From contig CAYVTI010000007.1 in assembly GCA_964454545.1 (NCBI GenBank), positions 1 to 64,000 of the forward strand: a stretch of 64,000 nucleotides of DNA, read 5' to 3'. This stretch comes from JABCZZ01 sp964454545. Its GTDB lineage: Bacteria > Pseudomonadota > Alphaproteobacteria > Rickettsiales > JABCZZ01. Below, one piece after another: positions 18,403 through 27,423 of this stretch. The notes below the pieces were generated by a model that was given only the letters and a program-made list of their open reading frames with translations, had not been told where the DNA came from and ran no database searches. Numbering within the stretch: position 1 is the stretch's first letter; each line of letters starts with the position of its first letter. The position numbers were made by a program, and so were the translations under genes.

Positions 18403-18671
18403 TTAGTGAATCTGCCGGTAAGGATATTCAGGGCTGATATCCAGATTATTAGCCCATACCAGCGCGCCATGCTCCAAACCGAACTGAATAAATTTCCTTG
18501 GATCTTGCAATGCACTGAACAGGTCTTTTTTTACCCATTCTGATAAATCCACCCGGCCCTCTTTCCCATCCTGAAAACGCAAGAAGAGCGTATGGCCCCC
18601 AGATAATCAACGTCTATAACTCTAGGTATGGGATTCCCCGCGCTTATTATATCGCGCTGATAATCTGTCAT
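18403..18671 (-). pseudogene. DUF2442 protein, frameshifted
   Basis: Read on the minus strand: MTDYQRDIISAGNPIPRV and IDVDYLG, then after one missing base HTLFLRFQDGKEGRVDLSEW, ending NNLDISPEYPYRQIH. This is the DUF2442 pattern (about 89 aa when repaired). The break is at the CCCCC run 18596-18600. DUF2442 genes usually follow DUF4160 genes as a small pair, sometimes considered toxin-antitoxin-like, and a DUF4160 remnant precedes it here. Error or decay cannot be separated from sequence alone. Confidence 0.75.
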
Positions 18672-18772
18672 AATGGCTCTATATGATTAAGAGGCAAATT
18701 GTTTTGTACATTCTTCCAATTCACCAACAGTTCTTCTCTATGAATGCTACACCATTCTTTATATTTACAGTC
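18668..18772 (-). pseudogene. DUF4160 C-terminal relic
   Basis: About 34 codons without a start: CKYKEWCSIHREELLVNWK, then NVQNNLPLNHIEPL and a TGA that overlaps the DUF2442 ATG (ATGA). It matches the C-terminal helix and IxPL end of DUF4160 proteins. The rest of the gene is missing; a repeat-like sequence and the 3' end of aroA-cmk lie immediately upstream. This indicates a once-functional coupled pair that has been truncated. Confidence 0.65.
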
Positions 18773-18784
18773 AAACAAAAATCC

Positions 18785-18838
18785 CCGGCCTTTCCACAAA
18801 GGCTTTTCTGGATTTATGTTTTCGCAGGAATGACGAAA
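18785..18838. repeat. Dispersed palindrome remnant beside the DUF4160 relic
   Basis: gccttt(ccac)aaaggc is a perfect 6-bp hairpin (18788-18803), followed by tctggatttatgttttcgcaggaatgacg, of the same GGATnnn...GnAATGACG style as 3230-3266. It lies where the 5' part of DUF4160 should be. Confidence 0.4.
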
Positions 18839-20863
18839 TTAAGCGATATTTCTAAGTTTCTCCTCCACAATGCCCAGTACCTGCGCGAATACTTCCTTCG
18901 CATCGAGGTTTGACGTGTCGATGATGACGGCGTCATCTGCAGGGACTAAGGGAGCGACCGAGCGGGTGGCGTCGCGCTCGTCGCGTTCGCGTAAGTCCTG
19001 CAGCACCGATTCGTAGACCACTTCAATGTTTTCCCCTTGCAACTCGCGGTGGCGGCGCTGGGCGCGCGTCTCAAGGCTCGCGGTGATGAAGATCTTGAGA
19101 TCGGCATCGGGACAGACGACGGTGCCTATGTCGCGCCCGTCCAGCACTGCGCCTTTGGGATTCTTTGCAAACTCGCGCTGGTAGTCGAGCAGGATCGCGC
19201 GCACTTCCGGTATGGCGGAGATGATCGACGCCGCCTTGCCGATGCGCTCCTGCCGCAGGCGCGGGTTACTCAGATCATGCTCGCTCAGCGTGCGCGCGGC
19301 TTCGCAGGCGGTGCGCTTGTCGTAAGGGTCTTTACCCGAATAGATGAGCTTCAATCCCACGGCGCGGTAAATGCTGCCAGTATCAAGATAGGCAAACCCC
19401 AGATGCTCGGCGAGCCTTCTCGCGAGCGTTCCCTTGCCGGAAGACGCAGGCCCGTCGATGGCGATGGTGAGCGGATGGGGGGAATTGTTCACCGCCACAT
19501 GCGGCGTATCGATGACGATATTCGCCCCGATGCTGTTCATCAGCTCGGCGAAGTTCGGGAAGCTGGTGGCTATCATGCTGCCGTCGTCGATATGCGCGGG
19601 CTCCCTTGATGCCATTCCCATAACAAGAAAACTCATGGCGATGCGGTGATCCATGCCGGTCTTTATCGTGCATCCTCCCCGCGGCTGCCTGCCGCCTTCT
19701 ATGATCAGCGTTTCGCCTTCCACGGAAACTTTCACGCCGCACTGCAGCAGTCCTTCCTGCACCGCTTTCAGGCGATCGCTTTCCTTTACCCTGAGCTCGC
19801 CGAGGCCGTGCATAACCGTCCTGCCTTCGGCATAGCTTGCCGCGACCGCGAGTATGGGATACTCGTCAATCATCGACGGCGCGCGCTGCGAAGGCACTGT
19901 TACGCTGCGCAACCTGCTGTGGCGCACGCGTATGTCGGCGACGTCCTCGCCTGCGCTTGCGCGGCGGTTGGTGAAGGTGATGTCCGCGCCCATTTTCCTG
20001 AGCGTGTCATAAAGGCCGGTGCGCAGCGGATTGATGGTGATGTTCCGTATGGTGATGTCGGAGCCCGGTACAATAAGCGCGGCCACGACCGGGAAAGCTG
20101 CGGAAGAAGGATCGCCGGGCACGAGGATGCTCCGATCGGCGGGTGGTAACTCCTGATGTCCGGCAAGCGAAACGGCGGTGCTGCCGTCAGGGAGCGTTTT
20201 CGTGTTCACCTGCCAGCCGAAATGGCGCAGCATGCGCTCGGTATGATCGCGCGTGGCTTGCGGCTCTATGACCGTTGTAATTCCCGCTGTATTAAGTGCG
20301 GCAAGCAGTATTGCGGATTTTACCTGGGCGGAAGCCACCGGCAGCCTGTACTCTACAGGCAATGTCTTAGAGGTGCCGTGCACGGCGAGCGGCAACTTGT
20401 CTCCCTCTCTTGCCTCAAACCGGGCGCCCATCTGCGCAAGCGGCATCATCACGCGCTTCATGGGGCGTGTGCGCAGGCTGTCGTCTCCGGTAAAGAAAGT
20501 GACAAAATCATAGGGGCTTACCAGCCCCATCATCAATCTTGTGCCGGTGCCCGAATTTCCCATATCGAGAATATCCGCGCTTTCGGACAGGCCGCCCACG
20601 CCCACTCCCTGCACATGCCAGCGAAGCTCCTCTTTCTGCTCGATTCTTACCCCGAGGAGCCGCAGCGCCCTGGCTGTATGGAGGACATCCTCGCCCTCGA
20701 GCAGGCCGGATATTTCCGTGCCGCCTAATACCTGCGAGGCGAGCATCAGCGCGCGGTGGGATATGGATTTATCCCCGGGCACGCTGAAAGTTCCGGCAAG
20801 CGGACTGCCGGAGGATTTCGACTGCATGCGGAAACTGGGGTGTGGATTCTCGTGCGATTTCAT
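18839..20863 (-). CDS. Fused EPSP synthase (AroA) and cytidylate kinase (Cmk)
   Basis: 674 aa, one uninterrupted frame. Residues 15-455 are 5-enolpyruvylshikimate-3-phosphate synthase (PGDKSISHRAL at 29-39, DMGNSGTGTRLMMG at 100-113, PSMIDEYPILAV at 329-340). Residues about 465-674 are CMP kinase, with P-loop GPASSGKGT (471-479), DTGSIYRAVGL and DGRDIGTVV. The two genes are neighbours in many bacteria (aroA-cmk-rpsA); here the stop between them is gone and a short linker (PHVAVNNSPH) joins the domains. It serves two unrelated pathways, aromatic synthesis and pyrimidine nucleotide supply. rpsA does not follow. Confidence 0.94.
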   Translation of the reverse strand: MKSHENPHPSFRMQSKSSGSPLAGTFSVPGDKSISHRALMLASQVLGGTEISGLLEGEDVLHTARALRLLGVRIEQKEELRWHVQGVGVGGLSESADILDMGNSGTGTRLMMGLVSPYDFVTFFTGDDSLRTRPMKRVMMPLAQMGARFEAREGDKLPLAVHGTSKTLPVEYRLPVASAQVKSAILLAALNTAGITTVIEPQATRDHTERMLRHFGWQVNTKTLPDGSTAVSLAGHQELPPADRSILVPGDPSSAAFPVVAALIVPGSDITIRNITINPLRTGLYDTLRKMGADITFTNRRASAGEDVADIRVRHSRLRSVTVPSQRAPSMIDEYPILAVAASYAEGRTVMHGLGELRVKESDRLKAVQEGLLQCGVKVSVEGETLIIEGGRQPRGGCTIKTGMDHRIAMSFLVMGMASREPAHIDDGSMIATSFPNFAELMNSIGANIVIDTPHVAVNNSPHPLTIAIDGPASSGKGTLARRLAEHLGFAYLDTGSIYRAVGLKLIYSGKDPYDKRTACEAARTLSEHDLSNPRLRQERIGKAASIISAIPEVRAILLDYQREFAKNPKGAVLDGRDIGTVVCPDADLKIFITASLETRAQRRHRELQGENIEVVYESVLQDLRERDERDATRSVAPLVPADDAVIIDTSNLDAKEVFAQVLGIVEEKLRNIA

Positions 20864-20976
20864 TATTTTTTATGGTCAGGCTTGCAATTTATATTAAAAC
20901 GTACCATACAAAAAATTAACGGAATGAAAAGCGCAACATCTATAGTGTTATAAAATAGCCGGGAGGAGCGTGTACA

Positions 20977-21504
20977 GTGAGCAAGACATCGTGGGGAACC
21001 AAACGTAAATGTAATACTTGCAGCAGCAATTTCTACGATTTAAATCATGCCCCTATCGTGTGTCCGAAATGCAAGAGCACTTTTGACCCGTCACTGGCAG
21101 CCCGCCCGAAGCGTAATAAAGCCGTTAAGCGTCCCGTAACCGAGGTGACGAATGCGGCTCTTCTTAAGCCCGTTGCGGCTCTCAAGAAAAGCCTGCAAAC
21201 AGATAAGAAATCCAAAAAAGAAACTGGCGACGAAGATGGCGGCGACGCTATCGGGACGCTGATGGAAATGGATGAAGTGGATGACATTGAAAGCCTTCAT
21301 GAGCTGGGCGAGCTGGAGGAAATAGAAGAAGATCTGGTGAACGAAGACGACGCGGACGAAGAGGCCCTCATTGAGGATTTGGACGCCGGGGATAATGTCA
21401 TAGTGGAAAATGTCGAGGAAGAAGAAGCTATGGCTTTCGTCAAGGAAGCGGGTGAAGAAGAGCAAAGCGGCGGGAAAAAGAAAAAAAGCAAGAAATCGGG
21501 ATAG
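20977..21504 (+). CDS. FYDLN-acid (TIGR02300) protein
   Basis: 175 aa, GTG start. The N terminus SWGTKRKCNTCSSNFYDLNH plus a second CPKC forms a zinc ribbon (C..C, C..C) with the FYDLN signature. The C-terminal two thirds are strongly acidic (runs of Glu/Asp), ending in a Lys-rich tail KKKKSKKSG. The family is restricted to alphaproteobacteria, typically next to aroA as here (divergent). Its role is unknown. Confidence 0.93.
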   Translation: MSKTSWGTKRKCNTCSSNFYDLNHAPIVCPKCKSTFDPSLAARPKRNKAVKRPVTEVTNAALLKPVAALKKSLQTDKKSKKETGDEDGGDAIGTLMEMDEVDDIESLHELGELEEIEEDLVNEDDADEEALIEDLDAGDNVIVENVEEEEAMAFVKEAGEEEQSGGKKKKSKKSG

Positions 21505-21537
21505 CTGCTGGCCAACCGGCCGAAGGAGTAGAGCGCT

Positions 21538-24294
21538 TTGAAAATTAAAGATGTCATCGTACCGGTCGCGCTTGTATTGGGCATTCTCGTCATGACCTGG
21601 TTCGCTACGTTTCCTCTGCTTGTCAATAAGGAGTCAGTCAGGAATGAACTGGTGAATTCCTTTTATAACGCCACCGGCATGAAACTGGAAGTGCAGGGGG
21701 AAGTTGTGGTGAAGCTTGTCCCTATACCGCATCTCAGCATAGATTCAATGTACGTACTTAACTCGCCAAGCGCGCGTTCTCCCTTCTTCCTGACCATAAA
21801 GAACGTGGAGGTGTGGCCGGCTTTCCTGTCCCTGTTCAGGGGAAAGGTGACGATAAAGAAAATGCAGGTAAGGGGCGTCAATATAGAGCTTGAATCGTTT
21901 GGCAACGGCAGAATGAACTGGCAGGAGATCTCAAAATACTGGGACAACGGGACTTTTCAGGTGAAGCAGGTTAAATTGCAGGACGATCTGCTGGATAATA
22001 TTTATTTCCAGGTGTCCGGCACGCATGTGAATTACACTTCGGAATCGGGAACGGTTTCGGAATTGAATGATGTCAATGCTTCATGGAAGACAAATGCATC
22101 TGAAAAGAAACATGTAGTTAACCTGTGGTTTGATTACCTGGGCAGGAGTTTTGCCATTACGTCTACGATTTCGGCTGCCATACCTCAGCTTTTATCGCCA
22201 GAATCCGGAAACATTGAATTAAATCTCGTAAGCGATAAGGATACCATCGGTTATGCAGGACGTATCGGCTACAAGGACGGAAGATGGCTGTTTAACGGTG
22301 ATCTGAAATTCGATACGGAGGATGCCGCCTACTGGGTAAAACTGATGCGGGGACAAAGGCTGGATACGGACACGGCAACCTATCGGAAATTGCCGGTGAG
22401 CCTGAGAACCACGGTTGTTATGAAAGACAGCGATAAAATGACTTTTCCGGATATCGTGCTTAGCGGCACTACGATAGAGGGAAAAATGCAGGCCGATATG
22501 ATGTTTCCCAACCGGTTGACTATAAACGCCGCAATAGACCGGCTTAACCTGGAAGATATTACGGAGAACGGGTTCCTGAACATGAAGCCGGAGGAAGCGC
22601 AGGATGCGGCCCGTAATAACTATTACCCCGAGAAATCGGATTCTTCCGTTCTTGCTATTTCTTCTGCGGTAAAGATTAAAGACATTGCTTATAACGGCAG
22701 GCATATAGCCGATACCAGTTTTGCAACGGATATTGCGGGTAAGGAATTAACCATCCCGCAGTTCCTTGCTACCATGCCCGGGGATTCCCATCTTGACTTT
22801 TCTGGCATCGGCAAATTTTCTCCTACCGGCCTTGCCCTTGAAGGTCAGGTAGACTTGGAAGGCAAGAGTTTCACGGATGCGCTCAGCCTATTCAAGACCT
22901 CGGGATTTAATCTGCCGCCTGAAGATTTCAAGCGGTTTCATCTGAGAACCAATGTCAGCATATCGGCACAGGAAATCCGGTTGTCGGAAATCGCCGCGCG
23001 CATTGAAAACATAAGCCTGGTAGGGGGGGTGCTGGCAAAAATCGATGGGCGTACCAATATACGCGCTGCGCTCAGCATAAATGGCCTTGACTTGGATCAT
23101 ATCATGGATTTATGGGGCGTGGAAAGCTGGAAAAAGGCCATACTGAGCAATAGCATAAAATTAGATAACAGCGAAAACGCCATATCCGTCTGGCTGAAGC
23201 GGTTGGGATATGACATGTATATAAGCACGGCCCTTGAGAATTACGTGTTTAACAGCAAGTTGTACGCAAAGGCGAACATGAATCTGGCGGCGACCGCCGG
23301 CAAGATAGAATTTGACAGCGAAAGCCTGGCCTATAAGGCTTCGCACGTATCCGGTAAGGTTAAAATTGATGTTACGGGAGAAACGCCGAAAATTGATGTA
23401 ACCGGTAACATAGACAATCTGGATGCTACAACGCTCTTTGCAAATCCGCCGCCTAAAGAAAAAACTGCGGATAAGGGAAGATGGTCTGCGGACGTTATCG
23501 ATTTTAAATGGATGGGTTTTATTAACGCTGTCTATGACATCAAGATCGGGCATTTCAAATACGGTCTCGTTGAAGCGGATAATGTAGCTGTCTCAGGAAA
23601 TATCTCGGATCGCAAGCTGAATATGGACAGCATAAAAGCGACTGCATTTGAGGCGGATGTTGCGGGCAAGCTTTTCATTGACGGCGGAACCATCCCGACG
23701 GTAAAGGCGGCGGCCAATGTCTCTTCCCTGAGAATAGAGCGCATCGCTCCCCTGTTGCCACTGTTTAGCGGAATATCAGGACTGTTTAATATCAATGCGA
23801 TTGTGGAGACGAATGGCATCAACATGCAGTCGATGGTTTCCAATCTGGAAGGCTCGATGGGATTGAGCGGGCGCGACATAGAGATGCATGGGTTTAATCT
23901 GCCCGGCATTATCCGCGCCGTGGCGTATGTGCATACGGTAGCGGACATCATCAATGTAGTAAGACGGGCGTTTCCTGCTGGCAATACGGTGTTCACCGAT
24001 GTTGCGGGTTCGTGGAATATATCCAAGGGAGTAGTCCAGACCTCGCGCACCCGTGTGAATAATGAGCAGGCCGAGGGAACCATGGCCAGTAAATTTGATC
24101 TGGTAAACTGGGCGACTAGCACCAATGTCACATTTGCCCTGAAATCCCTTGATCCCGTGAATGTGCCGAGCATCACCGTAAACCTGGCGGGAAGTATAGA
24201 CAATCCTGAAGTGACCTTTGATACGCATGCTCTGGAGCAATATGTGAATAATAAGACGTCGGAACAGATGCTGCAGAAATATGGGGCGCATTAA
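21538..24294 (+). CDS. AsmA-family protein
   Basis: 918 aa, TTG start preceded by GAAGGAG. An N-terminal signal anchor (residues 7-30), then a long beta-rich periplasmic region with the family pattern MKLEVQGEVVVKLVPIPHLSIDSMYVLN near the start, and a C-terminal AsmA domain (NLEGSMGLSGRDIEMHGFNL, VQTSRTRV, AEGTMASKFDLVNW, TVNLAGSIDNPEVTFDTHAL). AsmA-like proteins are inner-membrane-anchored bridges implicated in phospholipid transport to the outer membrane. Confidence 0.9.
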   Translation: MKIKDVIVPVALVLGILVMTWFATFPLLVNKESVRNELVNSFYNATGMKLEVQGEVVVKLVPIPHLSIDSMYVLNSPSARSPFFLTIKNVEVWPAFLSLFRGKVTIKKMQVRGVNIELESFGNGRMNWQEISKYWDNGTFQVKQVKLQDDLLDNIYFQVSGTHVNYTSESGTVSELNDVNASWKTNASEKKHVVNLWFDYLGRSFAITSTISAAIPQLLSPESGNIELNLVSDKDTIGYAGRIGYKDGRWLFNGDLKFDTEDAAYWVKLMRGQRLDTDTATYRKLPVSLRTTVVMKDSDKMTFPDIVLSGTTIEGKMQADMMFPNRLTINAAIDRLNLEDITENGFLNMKPEEAQDAARNNYYPEKSDSSVLAISSAVKIKDIAYNGRHIADTSFATDIAGKELTIPQFLATMPGDSHLDFSGIGKFSPTGLALEGQVDLEGKSFTDALSLFKTSGFNLPPEDFKRFHLRTNVSISAQEIRLSEIAARIENISLVGGVLAKIDGRTNIRAALSINGLDLDHIMDLWGVESWKKAILSNSIKLDNSENAISVWLKRLGYDMYISTALENYVFNSKLYAKANMNLAATAGKIEFDSESLAYKASHVSGKVKIDVTGETPKIDVTGNIDNLDATTLFANPPPKEKTADKGRWSADVIDFKWMGFINAVYDIKIGHFKYGLVEADNVAVSGNISDRKLNMDSIKATAFEADVAGKLFIDGGTIPTVKAAANVSSLRIERIAPLLPLFSGISGLFNINAIVETNGINMQSMVSNLEGSMGLSGRDIEMHGFNLPGIIRAVAYVHTVADIINVVRRAFPAGNTVFTDVAGSWNISKGVVQTSRTRVNNEQAEGTMASKFDLVNWATSTNVTFALKSLDPVNVPSITVNLAGSIDNPEVTFDTHALEQYVNNKTSEQMLQKYGAH

Positions 24295-24317
24295 CTCCGG
24301 GATATGAAGGGGAAGGG

Positions 24318-25555
24318 ATGTTCACGCTAACCAAGAATGCTGAGGTGAAACTGGTAGACACGGCAGGTAATATTGCCGAGGAGACTATCAGCTGGCGCGC
24401 CATTTACTTTCATTTCGACAAGCTGCTTGAGCAATACCGGAGCCAGTACCAGATCCAGATAGCGGTCAACCTGCTGGGCGATCTGCTGGTGGATTATCAG
24501 GGGGGGATATTCCTCTGCATCGATCAGTCCATCATGGTGCTGTGCCGTAATATCAGCAAGAGCAGGATAGACAAGGCCATCTTCCAGTTGCGCTACCTGT
24601 TCATCGACGATCCGCTCGCCTATAACGCGCGCGGCGAGGAAAATGATGCCTTCTGCAAAGTATACGATCTGGGCGGCGAATATGCGGAATTTTACCAGCT
24701 TTGCCGCAAGAAACTCTCCCAGAGTTCCCGCATGGAGCAGGCGGAAAGCGCGGCACCCGTTCTTGCAGCGCCGGGGAAGACGGCGGAAAAAGGGGGACAG
24801 AACTTTACCCCGACGCTGCTTGCCCATGTGGAGCATGATCTCAATAAGGCTGATCTGAGCCGGGTACTGCGCCGCCAGCCGGTATGCGCCATGACCCATA
24901 ACAAGAGCATCCGCAAGGTTTTTGACGAATATTATATTCACATCGCGCATCTGCGCCAGATGCTCAACACCAAGGCCGATTTCTTCAGTAACCGCTCGCT
25001 GTTCAGGTACCTGACCCAGATTCTGGATGAGCGCGTGCTCGATCTTTTCAGCACCGGGCCAGCGCGTTTCCTGGATAGTCCCGTCAGCATCAACTTTAAT
25101 ATAGAGACTCTGCTCTCCAAGAAATTCATAGAGTTTGATTCGCTGATAAAACCGATAGTGAAATTCCCCATTGTCATCGAGATACAGATAGGGGACGTGT
25201 TCAGCGACATAAGCGCATTTGTGGCAGCAAAAAATATTCTGCAGACGCTGGGGTATAAATTGTGTGTTGACGGACTTACTCATTTCAGCATCGTGCAGAT
25301 AGATCGTGAAAAGCTGGGATTTGACTTTGCCAAGCTGCAGTGGAACGCCGATCTGGAAGACGATATCGGCGCAAAGGACAATCAGGATATCATGAAAGCC
25401 ATCAGGAATTTTGGTCCTAACCGGGTCATTCTGTGCCGGTGCGATAGCAATTANNNNNNNNNNCCCTTAAATATGGCCTGGCCATGGGCCTCAACATGTT
25501 CCAGGGGCGCTTTATCGATAATATGCTTAATCCCAATAAGAAGGTGGATAATTGA
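24318..25555 (+). CDS. Degenerate EAL-domain-like protein
   Basis: About 413 aa, interrupted by ten Ns at 25454-25463. After the gap the correct frame reads LKYGLAMGLNMFQGRFIDN and ends at 25555. The C-terminal half follows the EAL phosphodiesterase plan (IVIEIQIGDV, then LGYKLCVDGLTHFSIVQID for the DDFGTG region, then GLNMFQGRFID for the QGY/P end), but the EAL and most metal ligands are replaced, so it is probably not a cyclic-di-GMP hydrolase. The N-terminal half is unrecognised. Stop and next start overlap (TTGA). Confidence 0.6.
25454..25463. other. Scaffold gap (10 Ns)
   Basis: Frames on the two sides do not match for a 10-nt gap: the true length must be 11 + 3n nt for the EAL-like protein to be continuous. 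Confidence 0.9.
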
Positions 25556-26316
25556 ACCATTTCCTCGATTTACTGCCGGGCATCATATGGGCGGCATTCA
25601 TGGGGCTTGCCATCGGCAATTTTGCCACCAACCCCATCTACCGCCTGCCGAGAAACGAATCGCTTTTCGCCCGTGATCCCTATTGCGGCGATTGTAACGC
25701 GCCATTGAAACCGCGTGATTTGTTCCCGGTGTTCTCATGGCTTTCGACGTGGGGGGCGTGCCGTTACTGCGGCGCACGTGTTCCTGGCGCTTATACGGTT
25801 ACGGAAGCGTTCATCGGCATTGTATTTGTCATTGGTTATCTTAAATTCGGCTTCAGCGAGCGTTTTGTACTGGTGGCTTTCGGCATTGCTGCTTTCACCA
25901 TGCTGGCCATGATGCTGTACATTGATAATTTCTTTTCGGACCGCACACTGATGGTCTGCATGGTTCTCGGCATGCTCTACCGGGTGCTTGCCGACGGCAA
26001 TATCTATAATTTTGCCGGAACCGCCTATGCGGGCCTTATCGCCGGGGCGGTGGCATGGAAAATATCGGGAAAGCCTATGGCGCGTGATCTGGCCTCTTTT
26101 CCTGCCTACCTGAAATTATTGACGGCATCCGGAATATGGATGCATTTTCAGCCGCTTGTCGTTCTGTTGCTTGTCATAATATTGCAAGTCGCAGGTCGCA
26201 AACTGCAAAAAAGCACGACATCACTTGCAACCCGCAATCTGCAACCTGCAACCAAAAATTGGTTCACGGAATGGACAATTATAGCGGTCACCATAATAAC
26301 CCTGCTTTGGGTATAA
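25552..26316 (+). CDS. Prepilin peptidase-like protein (A24 family, degenerate)
   Basis: 254 aa, TTG start overlapping the previous stop. The N-terminal segment has the prepilin-peptidase zinc module with paired cysteines (YCGDC and CRYC), followed by about six membrane helices. The first catalytic Asp is present (MLYIDNFFSD). The second, normally in GxGD, could be the Asp of PMARDLAS, but the glycines are absent, so activity is doubtful. Residues about 210-236 come from a palindromic repeat inserted in frame. No pilin genes are seen nearby. Confidence 0.75.
   Translation: MNHFLDLLPGIIWAAFMGLAIGNFATNPIYRLPRNESLFARDPYCGDCNAPLKPRDLFPVFSWLSTWGACRYCGARVPGAYTVTEAFIGIVFVIGYLKFGFSERFVLVAFGIAAFTMLAMMLYIDNFFSDRTLMVCMVLGMLYRVLADGNIYNFAGTAYAGLIAGAVAWKISGKPMARDLASFPAYLKLLTASGIWMHFQPLVVLLLVIILQVAGRKLQKSTTSLATRNLQPATKNWFTEWTIIAVTIITLLWV
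26182..26253. repeat. Heptamer-period element D, in frame in the peptidase-like gene
   Basis: Left arm gcaagtc/gcaggtc/gcaaact, right arm cttgcaa/cccgcaa/tctgcaa/cctgcaa, an inverted repeat with strict 7-nt spacing. It is translated as a hydrophilic loop (GRKLQKSTTSLATRNLQPAT) between the last two membrane helices. Confidence 0.75.
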
Positions 26317-26388
26317 AAATCCTTTGTATTATTATTCCATGAGTGTATTTTCGCGGATATTGTTTAAAACATGTAAAGGAGATGGCAG

Positions 26389-27345
26389 ATGGCACGCAAG
26401 AAGATAGCCTTGATTGGCGCAGGCATGATTGGCGGGACGCTCGCCCATATCATCATGAAGAAACAACTGGGCGATGTGATTCTCTTTGATATCACCGAAG
26501 GTGTGCCTCAGGGGAAGGCGCTCGACATCGCGCAGGCTTCGTTTGTTGAAGGCTCCGATGTCCGCCTCAAAGGCACCAACGATTATAACGATATCAAGGG
26601 CGCGGATGTCATCATCGTGACCGCTGGCGTTCCCCGCAAGCCCGGCATGAGCCGCGACGATCTCGTGAGCATCAATACCGGCGTCATCAAGACGGTAGCC
26701 GAAAACGTAAAGAAATATGCGCCAAACGCCTTTGTCATCGTGATCACCAACCCGCTGGATGCGATGGTATGGGTGATGCGCGAAGTGTCCGGCCTGCCGC
26801 ATAACAAGGTGGTAGGCATGGCGGGCGTGCTTGATTCTGCGCGTTTCTCCTATTTCCTTTCCGAAGTGACCGGCGTATCGGTGCAGGACATTTCTACTTT
26901 TGTACTGGGCGGGCATGGCGACACCATGGTTCCGCTGGTGCGCTACTCCACCGTCGGCGGCATACCGCTGCCGGATATCATCAAAATGGGATGGCTCAAG
27001 CAGGATCAACTCGACAAAATCGTACAGCGCACCCGTGACGGCGGCGCTGAAATCGTCGGACTTCTCAAAACCGGCTCGGCTTTCTACGCCCCGGCGGAGT
27101 CTGCCGTCAAGATGGCGGAAGCCTATCTGCTTGATAAAAAGAATATTATTCCGTGCGCAGCTTATCTGAGCGGCCAGTTCGGAGTAAAAGATCTCTATGT
27201 CGGGGTGCCGACGGTTATTGGCGCGAACGGCGTTGAGAAAATTATTGAAATCGAGCTCAATAAAGAAGAAAAAGCAATGTTCGACAAATCGGTTGAAGCT
27301 GTCCGCAGCCTGTGCTCGGGGATTAAACTGCAGGCAGCGGCGTGA
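26389..27345 (+). CDS. mdh: Malate dehydrogenase
   Basis: 318 aa, the LDH-like type found in alphaproteobacteria. NAD-binding GAGMIGGTLAH (residues 10-20), substrate arginines in VTAGVPRKPGMSRDDL and VITNPLDAMVW, catalytic His in VLGGHGDTMVPL. Oxidises malate to oxaloacetate. It begins the classical mdh-sucC-sucD TCA block. AAGGAG precedes the start. Confidence 0.97.
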   Translation: MARKKIALIGAGMIGGTLAHIIMKKQLGDVILFDITEGVPQGKALDIAQASFVEGSDVRLKGTNDYNDIKGADVIIVTAGVPRKPGMSRDDLVSINTGVIKTVAENVKKYAPNAFVIVITNPLDAMVWVMREVSGLPHNKVVGMAGVLDSARFSYFLSEVTGVSVQDISTFVLGGHGDTMVPLVRYSTVGGIPLPDIIKMGWLKQDQLDKIVQRTRDGGAEIVGLLKTGSAFYAPAESAVKMAEAYLLDKKNIIPCAAYLSGQFGVKDLYVGVPTVIGANGVEKIIEIELNKEEKAMFDKSVEAVRSLCSGIKLQAAA

Positions 27346-27359
27346 AAATAAGCTGTTGG

Positions 27360-27416
27360 GCGCCAGGTTCTGGATGCGAACCTGGATTTGGCCCCTGGCC
27401 CCTATAGAACCTTAGG
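27360..27416. repeat. Heptamer-period element E (mdh-sucC spacer)
   Basis: aggttct/ggatgcg/aacctgg and ccctggc/ccctata/gaacctt units with 7-nt spacing, partly self-complementary. It occupies nearly the full space between mdh and sucC. Confidence 0.6.
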
Positions 27417-27423
27417 AGAAACT

